A DNA stretch of 7,827 nucleotides from Bacteroidales bacterium (GCA_008933525.1 WBUV01000136.1:1-7827), one strand, 5' to 3'; positions 1 through 7,658 are shown, counted from the first letter of the stretch. Made by a program: numbers and translations. The notes: generated by a model from the letters alone, not told the origin.

Positions 1-1137
1 ATCTATAATATCGTTAATTACATTCAATAATTGCTTAGAGCTGTTGTTGATGATTTCGATAAAATCGAAAGTTGATTTCTCGCTCAAATTTCCTTTTAGG
101 ATAACCTCGGAAAAACCCTGAATGGCATTCATTGGAGTTCTTATTTCGTGGCTCATATTGGCAAGAAAGGCTGTTTTAACCCTATTGGCCTCCTCTGCAG
201 CTTCCTTTGATTTTTTTAGTTCAATTTCAATTTTCTTTCGTTCCTGTATTTCGAGAGCCAATAAGGAGTTGTTCTGCCTAATGTTATGGTTTTTATATAT
301 TAATGTTGATAGAAAAAGGACAATTAGCACAGTAATAATTATGGACAACAAAAAGTACTGCGAACGAAAAGCCGACTCGTTAACCCAACCAGTACTAGGT
401 GTTGCAATTAACCGCCATTTTCCGCTTGGAATAATCACTTCTACAATAACTGGATTCATACTTAGCAATGTAGAGTCGCCATAAAACACCTTCCCTAGTT
501 CTCCTTTTCCATCGTCACCCTGAATTGCTATTCTTAAATCATGGTTTTGAGCAATACCTGCTTCTTCGAGAATTTTATCGTAATGGGCTACAATGGATGC
601 AATACCCCAATATTTCTCAGTTCTATCTTTGCATATTGCATAAATTGGCGACCTATTAATAAGTCCAACACCACCCTGAACAAGGTTAACCGGACCTGCT
701 AACAATGGTCTCTTTTCCTGCATTGCTCTCAGCACTGACTCTCGCTGCTGGTCATTTTTCATATAATCAAGACCTACAGCTTTTTCATTCCCGGTTAAAG
801 GATAAACTAATTTAACAACATTACTGGGTGCTATAGCAACATTTCTAATATTAGGATTCTCATTCATTGCAAGAGCACACAAGGCCTCAAATTGTTCCTT
901 CGAAATATCTCCCTGATAACGGATTAAATGCACGATTCCTTGAGTGAGGTTAAACGTTGAACGTATAACCCCCTCAAGTCTGTTCCCAATTGTTGTCAAC
1001 TCTTTTAAAACAGTCAGCCTCTTAACCCCGTTTTGTTTTTCAATATCGAGCCTACCTATTAAATAACTTACCGATAATAGCACTAATGTAATTAGCACTA
1101 TTATAAGTTGCGATAAATGAAAGCGGAACTTATTCAT
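1..1137 (-). CDS. CHASE-domain sensor histidine kinase, C-terminus cut by window edge
   Basis: This is an inner-membrane two-component sensor kinase that would autophosphorylate on a histidine in response to an extracytoplasmic ligand. Reading the minus strand from the ATG at 1137 gives 379 open codons running off the window at position 1. Residues about 8-27 form a first membrane segment. Residues about 75-235 look like a periplasmic CHASE sensor domain, with the stretch NPNIRNVAIAP followed by YPLTGNE and GLDY near 94-125. A second membrane segment lies at about 261-281, followed by a charged, coiled-coil-like helix (about 288-325). The HisKA H-box FLANMSHEIRTPMNAI puts the phosphoacceptor at His330. 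The HATPase domain, and any receiver domain, would lie outside the window. The start is supported because it places a short basic N-terminus just before the first membrane segment. A near-match to the -7 consensus (TGTATTTG, minus strand, 1186-1193) lies upstream. The ligand is unknown. Confidence 0.93.
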   Translation of the reverse strand, partial: MNKFRFHLSQLIIVLITLVLLSVSYLIGRLDIEKQNGVKRLTVLKELTTIGNRLEGVIRSTFNLTQGIVHLIRYQGDISKEQFEALCALAMNENPNIRNVAIAPSNVVKLVYPLTGNEKAVGLDYMKNDQQRESVLRAMQEKRPLLAGPVNLVQGGVGLINRSPIYAICKDRTEKYWGIASIVAHYDKILEEAGIAQNHDLRIAIQGDDGKGELGKVFYGDSTLLSMNPVIVEVIIPSGKWRLIATPSTGWVNESAFRSQYFLLSIIITVLIVLFLSTLIYKNHNIRQNNSLLALEIQERKKIEIELKKSKEAAEEANRVKTAFLANMSHEIRTPMNAIQGFSEVILKGNLSEKSTFDFIEIINNSSKQLLNVINDIID

Positions 1138-1231
1138 AAAGCACAGTAAGTTAAATAATTAAATAAATATTGGATTTTAATCTGGCAAATACAATTTAGT
1201 GAAACTAATATGAACTTCAATTTTTTTTGAT

Positions 1232-1267
1232 AAAAAAACAGCCTGATAAAATAAATCAGACTGTTTT
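1232..1267 (-). terminator. Intrinsic terminator downstream of sucD
   Basis: Arms 1235-1247 and 1255-1267 form a 13-bp stem with one G-U pair (minus-strand RNA) and a 7-base A/T loop. On the minus strand the stem runs into a T tract at 1238-1232. It begins about 20 bp after the sucD stop and about 95 bp before the histidine kinase start, so the two minus-strand genes are probably separate transcription units. Confidence 0.8.
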
Positions 1268-1286
1268 GCAAAGTATTAATTGGAAT

Positions 1287-2159
1287 TTACTTCAAAGCAT
1301 CTCGCATAGTTTTTCCTATATCAGCTGGCGACTCAACAACGTGTATACCACACTCCCGCATAATTTTCATTTTGGCAGCAGCTGTATCGTCGGCACCGCC
1401 AATAATTGCTCCAGCATGTCCCATTCTGCGACCTTTAGGTGCGGTTTGACCTGCTATAAAGCCAACAACTGGTTTTGTTTCATTCTCCATAATCCAGCGA
1501 GCAGCATCGGTTTCCATACTTCCACCAATCTCTCCAATCATCACTATACCTTTTGTTTCAGGGTCAGCCATAAGTAACTTAACAGCTTCAAGTGTGGTTG
1601 TGCCAATAATTGGGTCGCCACCAATGCCTATACAGGTGCTTTGTCCCAAACCCAGCTTGGTTAATTGGTCAACAGCCTCGTAAGTCAATGTGCCAGAGCG
1701 CGAAACTACTCCAACATTTCCTTTTTTATGAATAAATCCAGGCATAATTCCAACTTTAGCCTCCTCAGGAGTGATAACTCCGGGGCAGTTAGGACCAACC
1801 AATCGAGTATTGGGGTAATCGTCAAGAAAATGCTTTACTTTAACCATATCGGAAGTTGGTATTCCCTCACTAATACATACAATCACTTTAATTCCAGCAG
1901 TAGCAGCTTCCATTATTCCATCGGCGGCATAAGCCGGAGGAACAAAAATTACTGAAACATCGGCCTTAGTTGCCTTAACAGCTTCATCAACAGTGTTAAA
2001 AACTGGTAGATTTAGATGTGTTTGGCCTCCTTTTCCGGGAGTAACACCTCCTACCACATTGGTTCCATACTCTATCATTTGGGTTGCATGGAAAGTTCCT
2101 TCGCCTCCAGTAAATCCTTGCACAATTACTCGTGAGTTCTTATTAACAAGTACGCTCAT
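1287..2159 (-). CDS. sucD: Succinate-CoA ligase (succinyl-CoA synthetase), alpha subunit
   Basis: This is the CoA-binding, phosphohistidine-carrying subunit of the TCA-cycle enzyme that interconverts succinyl-CoA and succinate with synthesis of ATP or GTP. The product is cytosolic and pairs with the beta subunit SucC. Its 290 residues match the usual family length (about 290). The N-terminal CoA-binding Rossmann domain has [10 protein letters not shown] at 15-24. CISEGIP (95-101) and [10 protein letters not shown] (122-131) are family motifs, and the ligase domain carries GHAGAI at 247-252 with the phosphoacceptor His248. The ATG at 2159 opens directly on the conserved [15 protein letters not shown] beginning, with no Shine-Dalgarno, as is common in Bacteroidota. 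No sucC is adjacent: the next gene downstream is a sensor kinase behind a terminator, and the upstream neighbour is divergent. The beta subunit must therefore be encoded elsewhere. Nucleotide specificity (ADP or GDP) is set by SucC and cannot be read here. Confidence 0.97.
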   Translation of the reverse strand: MSVLVNKNSRVIVQGFTGGEGTFHATQMIEYGTNVVGGVTPGKGGQTHLNLPVFNTVDEAVKATKADVSVIFVPPAYAADGIMEAATAGIKVIVCISEGIPTSDMVKVKHFLDDYPNTRLVGPNCPGVITPEEAKVGIMPGFIHKKGNVGVVSRSGTLTYEAVDQLTKLGLGQSTCIGIGGDPIIGTTTLEAVKLLMADPETKGIVMIGEIGGSMETDAARWIMENETKPVVGFIAGQTAPKGRRMGHAGAIIGGADDTAAAKMKIMRECGIHVVESPADIGKTMRDALK

Positions 2160-2218
2160 GGGTTATTTTTTACTGATTATCAATCTGCTAAAAACTATGT
2201 TATTCGACATAATTTTTA

Positions 2219-2226
2219 CAAATATA
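2219..2226 (-). promoter_or_regulatory. Bacteroidota-type -7 promoter element for sucD
   Basis: The minus strand reads TATATTTG, an exact match to the TAnnTTTG consensus of the Bacteroidota primary sigma factor. It lies about 60 bp upstream of the sucD ATG, giving a predicted leader of about 50 nt. I see no clear TTTG -33 box at normal spacing. The region where it would fall contains a weak 5-bp inverted repeat (2234-2238 with 2245-2249). Confidence 0.5.
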
Positions 2227-2378
2227 AGCCAAACCTAAGATATTTTAGGGAAAATTCCAAGTAACAAATGGGTTTAAAAACATAATAATTTAGATGAATA
2301 TAATCGTGGCTTTTAGTAACTTGTGATTTGAAATTATTACTTCCTGTGAATTTATAATTCTTTAAAAACTAATCCAAT

Positions 2379-3839
2379 ATGAGCAAAGTGAACCTTAAAC
2401 TTGAGAAACTTGGCGAAATGTTTCCAGCAAATTGGACCGAGGAGCAAAAGGCCAAAGGCAAAACCCTATTCTTGAAATACCTGAGTGAAAAAGCTCATAA
2501 ATTCTATGGGGGTAAAGTACAGATTGCCCCAAAAGCACCAGTTTTAGGATTTAACTGGTTCAATGTTTGGTACACTCCTGGTGTATCAAAGGTATCTACA
2601 ACTATTCGCGACAATAATGACACATCGTTCGAACTAAGCAATCGAGGTAATCTGGTTGCTGTTGTCAGCGATTCAACTCGCGTATTGGGCGATGGAGACT
2701 GCACTCCTGCCGGTGGACTTGGTGTAATGGAAGGCAAAGCATTTCTTATGAAATACCTTGGCGGTGTTGATGCTGTTGCTCTTTGTATTGACAGTAAAGG
2801 TAAGGATGGCAAGAACGATCCTGAAAAAATTATAGATTTTGTGAAGATGTGCCAACACAGCTTTGGAGCTGTAAACCTTGAGGATATTTCTCAACCCAAC
2901 TGCTATAGAGTGCTTGATGTTCTTCGTGAAGAGTGTAATATTCCTGTTTGGCACGATGATGCTCAAGGAACTGCTTGTGTTACATTGGCTGGTATACTTA
3001 ATGCGCTTAAATTAGTGAATAAGAAGTTGAGCGAAGTAAAAATTGTTTACTTTGGTGCAGGTGCATCAAATACCACCATTGCCCGCTTGATAATTGCCGA
3101 TGGAGGCGACCCAAAGAAAATGATTATGTTCGACTCGCACGGTGGATTACATAAAAACCGTGAGGATATTAAGGCGGATAAACGATTCTACCGTAAATGG
3201 GAGATTTGCGAGCAAACCAACCCCAACTGCATTGATACAATGGAAGAGGCTATGAAGGATGCGGATGTATTAATCTCATTATCTACTCCAGGTCCCGATA
3301 CCATTAAGCAAGATTGGGTGCGGGTTATGGGTAATAAATCCATTGTTTTTGCCTGTGCAAATCCAGTTCCTGAGATTTACCCTTATGCAGCAAAAGAAGC
3401 AGGCGCATACATTGTAGCTACAGGCCGTGGCGATTTTCCAAATCAGGTAAACAACTCAATTGGATTCCCCGGAATCCTTAAAGGAGCTTTAATGGTTCGT
3501 GCATCAAAAATTACCGACTCAATGGCCATTGCGGCAGCACACTCGTTGGCAAATTACGCCGAAAAGCGTGGAATTAACATTGAAAATATTGTTCCAACAA
3601 TGGACGAAGCCGATGTATTCCCCGTTGAAGCTGCCGATGTGGCAATGCAAGCCATTAAGGATGGCGTAGCCCGCACTAAAATGACCTGGGACGAGGCTTA
3701 CCAAATGGCTAAAAAAGACATTGAGTACTCACGCTCAATGGCAAAATCGTTACACGACAACGGATTTATTTCCGATCCTCCCGTAGAAATGCTTGAGGAT
3801 GCTCTAAACTGGACAGTAAAGCAAATTGAAGGTAAGTAA
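2379..3839 (+). CDS. NAD(P)-dependent malic enzyme (oxaloacetate-decarboxylating malate dehydrogenase), single-domain form
   Basis: Catalyses oxidative decarboxylation of malate to pyruvate and CO2 with reduction of NAD(P), in the cytosol. The N-terminal malic domain shows YTPGVSKVSTTI with catalytic Tyr65, and GLGVMEGKA with the conserved Lys120. The divalent-metal ligands lie in VNLEDI (Glu168, Asp169) and WHDDAQGTA (Asp193/Asp194). The NAD-binding domain has GAGASN at 226-231, followed by an acidic residue (Asp252) at the end of the next strand, which suggests but does not prove NAD preference. ANPVPEI (327-333) and ATGRGDFPNQVNNSIGFPG (347-365) are diagnostic of the family. At 486 residues it is longer than the roughly 400-residue minimal bacterial form, with extra N- and C-terminal sequence. 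It lacks the phosphotransacetylase-like extension of MaeB-type enzymes. It is divergent from sucD and convergent with the symporter gene. The ATG at 2379 lacks a Shine-Dalgarno but has A-rich sequence upstream. I see no convincing -7 box in its leader. Confidence 0.95.
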   Translation: MSKVNLKLEKLGEMFPANWTEEQKAKGKTLFLKYLSEKAHKFYGGKVQIAPKAPVLGFNWFNVWYTPGVSKVSTTIRDNNDTSFELSNRGNLVAVVSDSTRVLGDGDCTPAGGLGVMEGKAFLMKYLGGVDAVALCIDSKGKDGKNDPEKIIDFVKMCQHSFGAVNLEDISQPNCYRVLDVLREECNIPVWHDDAQGTACVTLAGILNALKLVNKKLSEVKIVYFGAGASNTTIARLIIADGGDPKKMIMFDSHGGLHKNREDIKADKRFYRKWEICEQTNPNCIDTMEEAMKDADVLISLSTPGPDTIKQDWVRVMGNKSIVFACANPVPEIYPYAAKEAGAYIVATGRGDFPNQVNNSIGFPGILKGALMVRASKITDSMAIAAAHSLANYAEKRGINIENIVPTMDEADVFPVEAADVAMQAIKDGVARTKMTWDEAYQMAKKDIEYSRSMAKSLHDNGFISDPPVEMLEDALNWTVKQIEGK

Positions 3840-3850
3840 TAGTTAACCTT

Positions 3851-3887
3851 AAAACAAAACCCCGTGAAAATCACGGGGTTTTGTTTT
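3851..3887. terminator. Bidirectional intrinsic terminator between convergent genes
   Basis: Arms 3851-3867 and 3871-3887 form a perfect 17-bp inverted repeat around a 3-base AAA loop. The stem has a GC-rich top (CCCCGTGA) and an A/T-rich base that supplies a T-rich tail on either strand. It sits 11 bp after the malic enzyme stop and 14 bp before the stop of the convergent symporter gene, so it can end transcription from both sides. Confidence 0.92.
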
Positions 3888-3901
3888 ATATCCGAGGATT
3901 G

Positions 3902-5620
3902 TTACAATTTCTCAGGTATCTTCACATCCGGATGCTCTTCCTTAAAATCAACCCAGTATTGCTTAATGGTCGACTTAACCTCTTTCCTAAGTAAAAGTAT
4001 TCCAAAGAGGTTTGGAATGGCCATAAACACCACCGTTAGTAACGATAAATTCCAAATAATAGTTGTATCTGTGAACGATGCAAAGAAAAATGCAACCACA
4101 AATACAATTCTGTAGAATATCACATACTTTGCTCCAAAAAGAAAGGTAACTGACCTATCGCCATAGTATGACCACGATATTGCGGTAGAGAAGGCGAATA
4201 GCATAATACCAATGGAAACAATGTACTTACCCCAACCACCAAAATAACTTTTTGTAAACGCTAATGTAGTTAACTGAGCACTATGGACAAGCGACATACC
4301 CTCAATTTTCATACTCGATGGTAATTCCACAATTTTTCCTGAACTTACTTTTATTGGGCCGCTATAAGGTTCATTCTTATTAACAAATAAAACATCCTCG
4401 GCAATAGAACGTGCATGGATAATTGTAACGCTATCAGTCAACTTACCATTGCTGACAGTCAGGTTTCCGTTAAAAACAGCCAGTTTTTCATCCGTATTTA
4501 GATGATGCCTTATTTGGTCGATATGAATTGCATTGTTTTGGTGGTAGGAATTTGCCAAAACCTGAATATCGGTAATTTGGAATTTATTCTGAACCTTCTC
4601 ATTCCAAATTCCTGACGATAAAAGCACTAAACCAGTTAGAGTACATATTATTATAGTATCAATAAAAGGCTCTAGAATCGATACCATTCCTTCGGAAACA
4701 GGCTCGTGTGCTCTGGCTGCAGAGTGAGCGATTGGTGCAGACCCCTGCCCTGCTTCGTTTGAGAAAAGACCACGGTTAACACCTTGATTCAATGCAAAAG
4801 CTACACTTGCGCCAATAAAACCGCCAGTTGCTGCAGTCCCTGTGAAAACGTATTGAAAAATTGAAATAAATGAAGGTATAATATTTTCATAATTAAATAG
4901 AATTACTGATAATGCTCCAATAAAATAGATGATTGCCATAGCTGGAACAAGTTTTTCAGTAACTTTTGCAATACGCCGAATACCGCCAATAATAATGAGA
5001 GCTAGTAAAACGGACAGAATCGCTCCTGTAATAATGTGCTTTACTCCAAAAGTTGCAAAAATTGAATCGGATATACTTACAATTTGAGGTAAACTCCCTG
5101 AACCAAATGATGAAAGAATTGTTGCAGCAGCAAAGAATATCCCTAACCATTTACCAGTTTGCAAAACCTTTTTATTTTTTAGGGTGATGTTTAACCTTTT
5201 CTTCATGTAGTACATCGGACCACCGGCAACCATTCCTTGCTCATCAAAATCTCTATACTTATGGGATAGAGTAACCTCTACAAACTTGGTGCACATACCA
5301 AGAAAAGCGGTTAGAAGCATCCAGAACATTGCAGCAGGTCCTCCAAGATGGATTGCAAGAGCTACTCCAGCAATATTTCCTGTTCCTACTGTTCCTGATA
5401 ATGCGGTTGCCAGTGCTTGAAAGTGTGATGTATCGCCCTTATCGGTCTTTTTATCGAACTTACCCTTTACTATTTTAATGGCATGATTGAAGTAGCGAAT
5501 TTGAGGAAATCCTAGGTAAAACGTAAAGAATATTCCTGTACCCACTAGAAAAAACACGAACCACGGGTGTCCTCCTAAAATACTGTGCAGGTTAATAAAA
5601 AAATCGTTTACTTGTTGCAT
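3902..5620 (-). CDS. AGCS-family alanine/glycine:sodium symporter with a large periplasmic insert
   Basis: An inner-membrane secondary transporter that imports alanine or glycine with Na+ (or H+). Family hallmarks are [13 protein letters not shown] (75-87), [16 protein letters not shown] (93-108, close to the sodium:alanine symporter signature), [20 protein letters not shown] (282-301) and [15 protein letters not shown] (476-490). Hydrophobicity suggests 11 membrane segments with N-terminus out and C-terminus in, the basic loops 41-62 and 120-142 being cytoplasmic. The protein is 572 residues, longer than typical members (about 450-500). The excess is mainly residues 341-446, a polar, apparently beta-rich stretch between predicted segments 8 and 9, which should face the periplasm. 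The ATG at 5620 precedes the first membrane helix at a normal distance, and a promoter match lies 40-70 bp upstream. It appears monocistronic. The exact substrate cannot be read from sequence. Confidence 0.93.
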   Translation of the reverse strand: MQQVNDFFINLHSILGGHPWFVFFLVGTGIFFTFYLGFPQIRYFNHAIKIVKGKFDKKTDKGDTSHFQALATALSGTVGTGNIAGVALAIHLGGPAAMFWMLLTAFLGMCTKFVEVTLSHKYRDFDEQGMVAGGPMYYMKKRLNITLKNKKVLQTGKWLGIFFAAATILSSFGSGSLPQIVSISDSIFATFGVKHIITGAILSVLLALIIIGGIRRIAKVTEKLVPAMAIIYFIGALSVILFNYENIIPSFISIFQYVFTGTAATGGFIGASVAFALNQGVNRGLFSNEAGQGSAPIAHSAARAHEPVSEGMVSILEPFIDTIIICTLTGLVLLSSGIWNEKVQNKFQITDIQVLANSYHQNNAIHIDQIRHHLNTDEKLAVFNGNLTVSNGKLTDSVTIIHARSIAEDVLFVNKNEPYSGPIKVSSGKIVELPSSMKIEGMSLVHSAQLTTLAFTKSYFGGWGKYIVSIGIMLFAFSTAISWSYYGDRSVTFLFGAKYVIFYRIVFVVAFFFASFTDTTIIWNLSLLTVVFMAIPNLFGILLLRKEVKSTIKQYWVDFKEEHPDVKIPEKL

Positions 5621-5659
5621 TCTGGTTTGGTTTTAGGTTAAAATTCATTCGGTTGATGA

Positions 5660-5689
5660 CAAAAGTAACAATTCCAACCAAAGAACAAA
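5660..5689 (-). promoter_or_regulatory. Bacteroidota-type promoter for the AGCS symporter gene
   Basis: The minus strand carries a TTTG -33 box (5686-5689), 18 bp of spacer, and a TACTTTTG -7 box (5660-5667) matching TAnnTTTG. The spacing is close to the usual value for this promoter class. Transcription would start near 5653, giving a leader of roughly 33 nt to the ATG at 5620. Confidence 0.6.
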
Positions 5690-5710
5690 ATTTTTTAACA
5701 CTAGGGGAAG

Positions 5711-5774
5711 AATTTGATAATTTGATAATGTGATAATGTGATAATGAGAGAATAGGTTAATGAGTTAATTTTAA
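5711..5774 (+). repeat. Degenerate 8-bp tandem array, left arm of composite repeat
   Basis: Eight consecutive 8-bp units start with AAT or AAA-like sequence: AATTTGAT twice, AATGTGAT twice, then AATGAGAG, AATAGGTT, AATGAGTT and AATTTTAA. Rephased, the units fit TDDGWTAW. Adjacent identical copies suggest local duplication followed by drift. The array begins about 20 bp upstream of the symporter -33 box. It is not coding in any convincing frame. Confidence 0.8.
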
Positions 5775-5858
5775 AAATTCGGAAAATTTGAGAGCATTAA
5801 AACGGGTGTAAAATGCAGAATGATGAAACGGAGTAAACCCCAACGAGGCAATAGCAAT

Positions 5859-5882
5859 AGCCCTGGGTTTCAACCCAGGGCT
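5859..5882. repeat. REP-like palindrome in the repeat core
   Basis: Arms AGCCCTGGGTT (5859-5869) and AACCCAGGGCT (5872-5882) pair perfectly around a 2-base loop. They are much more GC-rich than the surrounding DNA. It lacks a good T tract on the minus strand, the direction of both flanking genes, so it is not a convincing terminator for the ABC-F gene. Short GC-rich hairpins of this kind are typical of REP sequences mobilised by RAYT (Y1-type) transposases. That link is inferred here, not shown. Confidence 0.75.
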
Positions 5883-5962
5883 TAATTTTGATTGGTTGCA
5901 TCGCAAAGGATAAGTTTTGGTATCAAACGAAAATGTAAAACGTATAACACTATTACCGTATT

Positions 5963-6018
5963 TACCTAATAACCTAATAACCAAATAACTTAATAACTTA
6001 ATGACCCAATATCTTAAC
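5963..6018 (-). repeat. Degenerate 8-bp tandem array, right arm of composite repeat
   Basis: Seven 8-bp units on the plus strand: TACCTAAT, AACCTAAT, AACCAAAT, AACTTAAT twice, GACCCAAT and ATCTTAAC. Read on the minus strand they resemble the units of the left array. The array ends 2 bp from the stop codon (6021-6023) of the ABC-F gene, so its 3' untranslated region consists of this repeat. Confidence 0.8.
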
Positions 6019-6020
6019 TA

Positions 6021-7658
6021 CTAAGATTTCCGCTCAATCTCCTTAAGATTATCCAACTTCTTAGTTTCGAGGAAGTACTGAATATCACCCAAATACTCCT
6101 TCACACGTTTATTACCAAACTCGTAAACCTTATTGGCTAGGCCATTTAGGAAATCGCGGTCGTGCGATACCACTATTAATGTTCCATCGTAGTTCTGTAG
6201 TGCCTCTTTCAGAATATCCTTAGTGCGTAAGTCTAAGTGATTAGTTGGCTCATCCAGAATAAGCAGGTTAACTGGTGCAAGCAAAAGCTTTATCATTGCT
6301 AGGCGAGTACGCTCTCCACCAGAAAGAACTTTCACCTTTTTAGTCCAGCTATCGCCACCAAACATAAATGCACCCAGCAAATCCTTTATTTTAGTACGAA
6401 TATCGCCTACAGCAACATCATCAATGGTTTGGTATACAGTTACCTCCTCGTCGAGTAGCGAAGCCTCGTTCTGTGCAAAATAGCCAATCATTACGTTATG
6501 CCCAAGTGCCAAATGACCATCATGGTCAATCTGCTTCATTATCGCCTTAACAAGGGTCGATTTACCCTCGCCATTCTTACCCACAAAGGCAATCTTATCG
6601 CCACGTTCAAGGGTGAAAGTGGCATTCTGGAATACCAAATGGTCGCCGTACGATTTTCCAACCCTGTCAACAATTACAGGGTGATTTCCTGAGCGTGGCG
6701 ATGGCGGGAAACGCAACTTTAGTGCAGATGTATCCTCCTCGTCAATCTCTACCATATCAAGTTTATCCAGCATCTTAACCCTACTCTTAACCTGATTGGT
6801 TTTGGAGTAAGTTCCCTTAAAGCGCTCAATGAATTCCTCGGTTTCGGCAATCATCTTTTGTTGCTCCTCCCAAGCCTTCTGCTGCTGAATGCTACGCTCC
6901 TTGCGTAGTTCAAGGTATTTTGAGTAGTTTACCTTGTAATCGTATATCCGCCCAAGCGTAACCTCAATGGTACGGTTGGTGATATTATCAACAAAAGCAC
7001 GGTCGTGCGATATCACAATTACCGCTTTAGCGCTATTAATCAGAAAATCCTCCAACCACTGAATCGACTCAATATCCAAATGGTTTGTGGGCTCATCGAG
7101 CAGGATTAAATCGGGTTTCTTGAGCAGAATCTTGGCCAACTCAATACGCATACGCCAACCTCCACTGAAATCGCTCGTGGGGCGATTAAAATCCTCGCGT
7201 ACAAAGCCTAAACCTATCAGAATCTTCTCAACCTCGGCCTGATAGTTCACCTCCTCGATGGAGTAGAACTTTTCGCTCAATGTGGTAACATCCTCAATCA
7301 GCTTGTAGTACTCTGGCGACTCGTAATCGGTTCTGCTGGCCAATTCGGCATTCATAGCCTCAATTTTGGCCTCCATCTCAAAGATATGGGCAAACGCCTG
7401 CGATGTCTCCTCAAAAACCGACATCTTATTATCGGTCATCAAGTGCTGAGGCAGATAGGCAATAACAGCATCGTTGGGGGCTGAAACCACTCCACGGGTG
7501 GGTGTCCTCTCCCCTGCCAAAATCTTAAGCAGGGTCGATTTTCCTGCACCGTTCTTACCCATCAGCGCAATTCTATCCTTCTCGTTAATTGCAAACGATA
7601 TATCCTTAAAAAGCGTAGTACCGCCAAACTCTACTGCTAATCCGTCAACTGAAATCAT
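6021..7658 (-). CDS. ABC-F family ATPase (ribosome-associated translation factor, YdiF/YheS-like)
   Basis: A soluble ABC protein with two nucleotide-binding domains and no membrane segments. ABC-F proteins bind the ribosomal E site and modulate stalled or initiating ribosomes, and some confer antibiotic resistance. Domain 1 has Walker A GKNGAGKS (34-41), signature FSGGW (164-168), Walker B with DEPTNHLD (188-195) and switch His218 in SHDR. Domain 2 has Walker A GKNGEGKS (360-367), signature LSGGERTR (445-452), DEPTNHLD (469-476) and His498 in SHDR. Between them (about 240-325) is the charged helical interdomain linker, rich in Lys/Arg and Gln, that is diagnostic of the family. The protein is 545 residues, without the long C-terminal coiled-coil of Uup or YheS. 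All catalytic residues are intact. The ATG at 7658 lies 23 bp downstream of a -7 box. Nothing in the sequence marks it as a resistance determinant, and a housekeeping role is likelier. Confidence 0.94.
   Translation of the reverse strand: MISVDGLAVEFGGTTLFKDISFAINEKDRIALMGKNGAGKSTLLKILAGERTPTRGVVSAPNDAVIAYLPQHLMTDNKMSVFEETSQAFAHIFEMEAKIEAMNAELASRTDYESPEYYKLIEDVTTLSEKFYSIEEVNYQAEVEKILIGLGFVREDFNRPTSDFSGGWRMRIELAKILLKKPDLILLDEPTNHLDIESIQWLEDFLINSAKAVIVISHDRAFVDNITNRTIEVTLGRIYDYKVNYSKYLELRKERSIQQQKAWEEQQKMIAETEEFIERFKGTYSKTNQVKSRVKMLDKLDMVEIDEEDTSALKLRFPPSPRSGNHPVIVDRVGKSYGDHLVFQNATFTLERGDKIAFVGKNGEGKSTLVKAIMKQIDHDGHLALGHNVMIGYFAQNEASLLDEEVTVYQTIDDVAVGDIRTKIKDLLGAFMFGGDSWTKKVKVLSGGERTRLAMIKLLLAPVNLLILDEPTNHLDLRTKDILKEALQNYDGTLIVVSHDRDFLNGLANKVYEFGNKRVKEYLGDIQYFLETKKLDNLKEIERKS

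Larger units (their letters stand above)
5711..6018. mobile_element. Composite intergenic repeat, possible non-autonomous REP/MITE-type element
   Basis: This block fills most of the gene-free stretch 5621-6020. Two 8-bp tandem arrays (5711-5774 and 5963-6018) point toward each other as inverted copies: TAGGTTAA at 5753-5760 on plus and TAGGTTAT at 5969-5976 on minus differ at one base. Between them is a core of about 188 bp containing the palindrome at 5859-5882. No transposase is encoded. A 75-codon open frame on minus (5757-5984, TTG start inside the right array) reads through the core and both arrays, and is best explained as a by-product of the repeat. The mobile-element interpretation is inference from architecture. 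A degenerate, once-expanded spacer is the alternative. Confidence 0.45.

Noticed and set aside
122..484. 120-codon open frame on plus
   Set aside because: It is antisense to the histidine kinase, whose frame covers the H-box, the second membrane segment and the end of the CHASE domain in this region.
1227..2238. Plus-strand open frames opposite and around sucD (1227-1577, 1665-1955, 1993-2238)
   Set aside because: They are mirror frames of a fully conserved sucD, and one starts inside its terminator.
2234..2249. Small inverted repeat CCTAA/TTAGG in the sucD-malic enzyme spacer as an operator
   Set aside because: A 5-bp arm in AT-rich DNA is expected by chance. It is mentioned only because of its position near the sucD -33 region.
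2504..2966. Two overlapping minus-strand open frames (2504-2812 and 2673-2966)
   Set aside because: They lie antisense within the malic enzyme gene, which has all its family motifs in the plus frame, and their translations show no recognisable domain.
5757..5984. 75-codon open frame on the minus strand in the gene-free gap
   Set aside because: It needs a TTG start inside the right tandem array, reads through the palindrome and ends in the left array. The frame is a product of the repeat sequence, and nothing in it resembles a protein domain.
5711..6018. CRISPR array
   Set aside because: The units are 8 bp, contiguous and degenerate, with no spacers and no cas genes.
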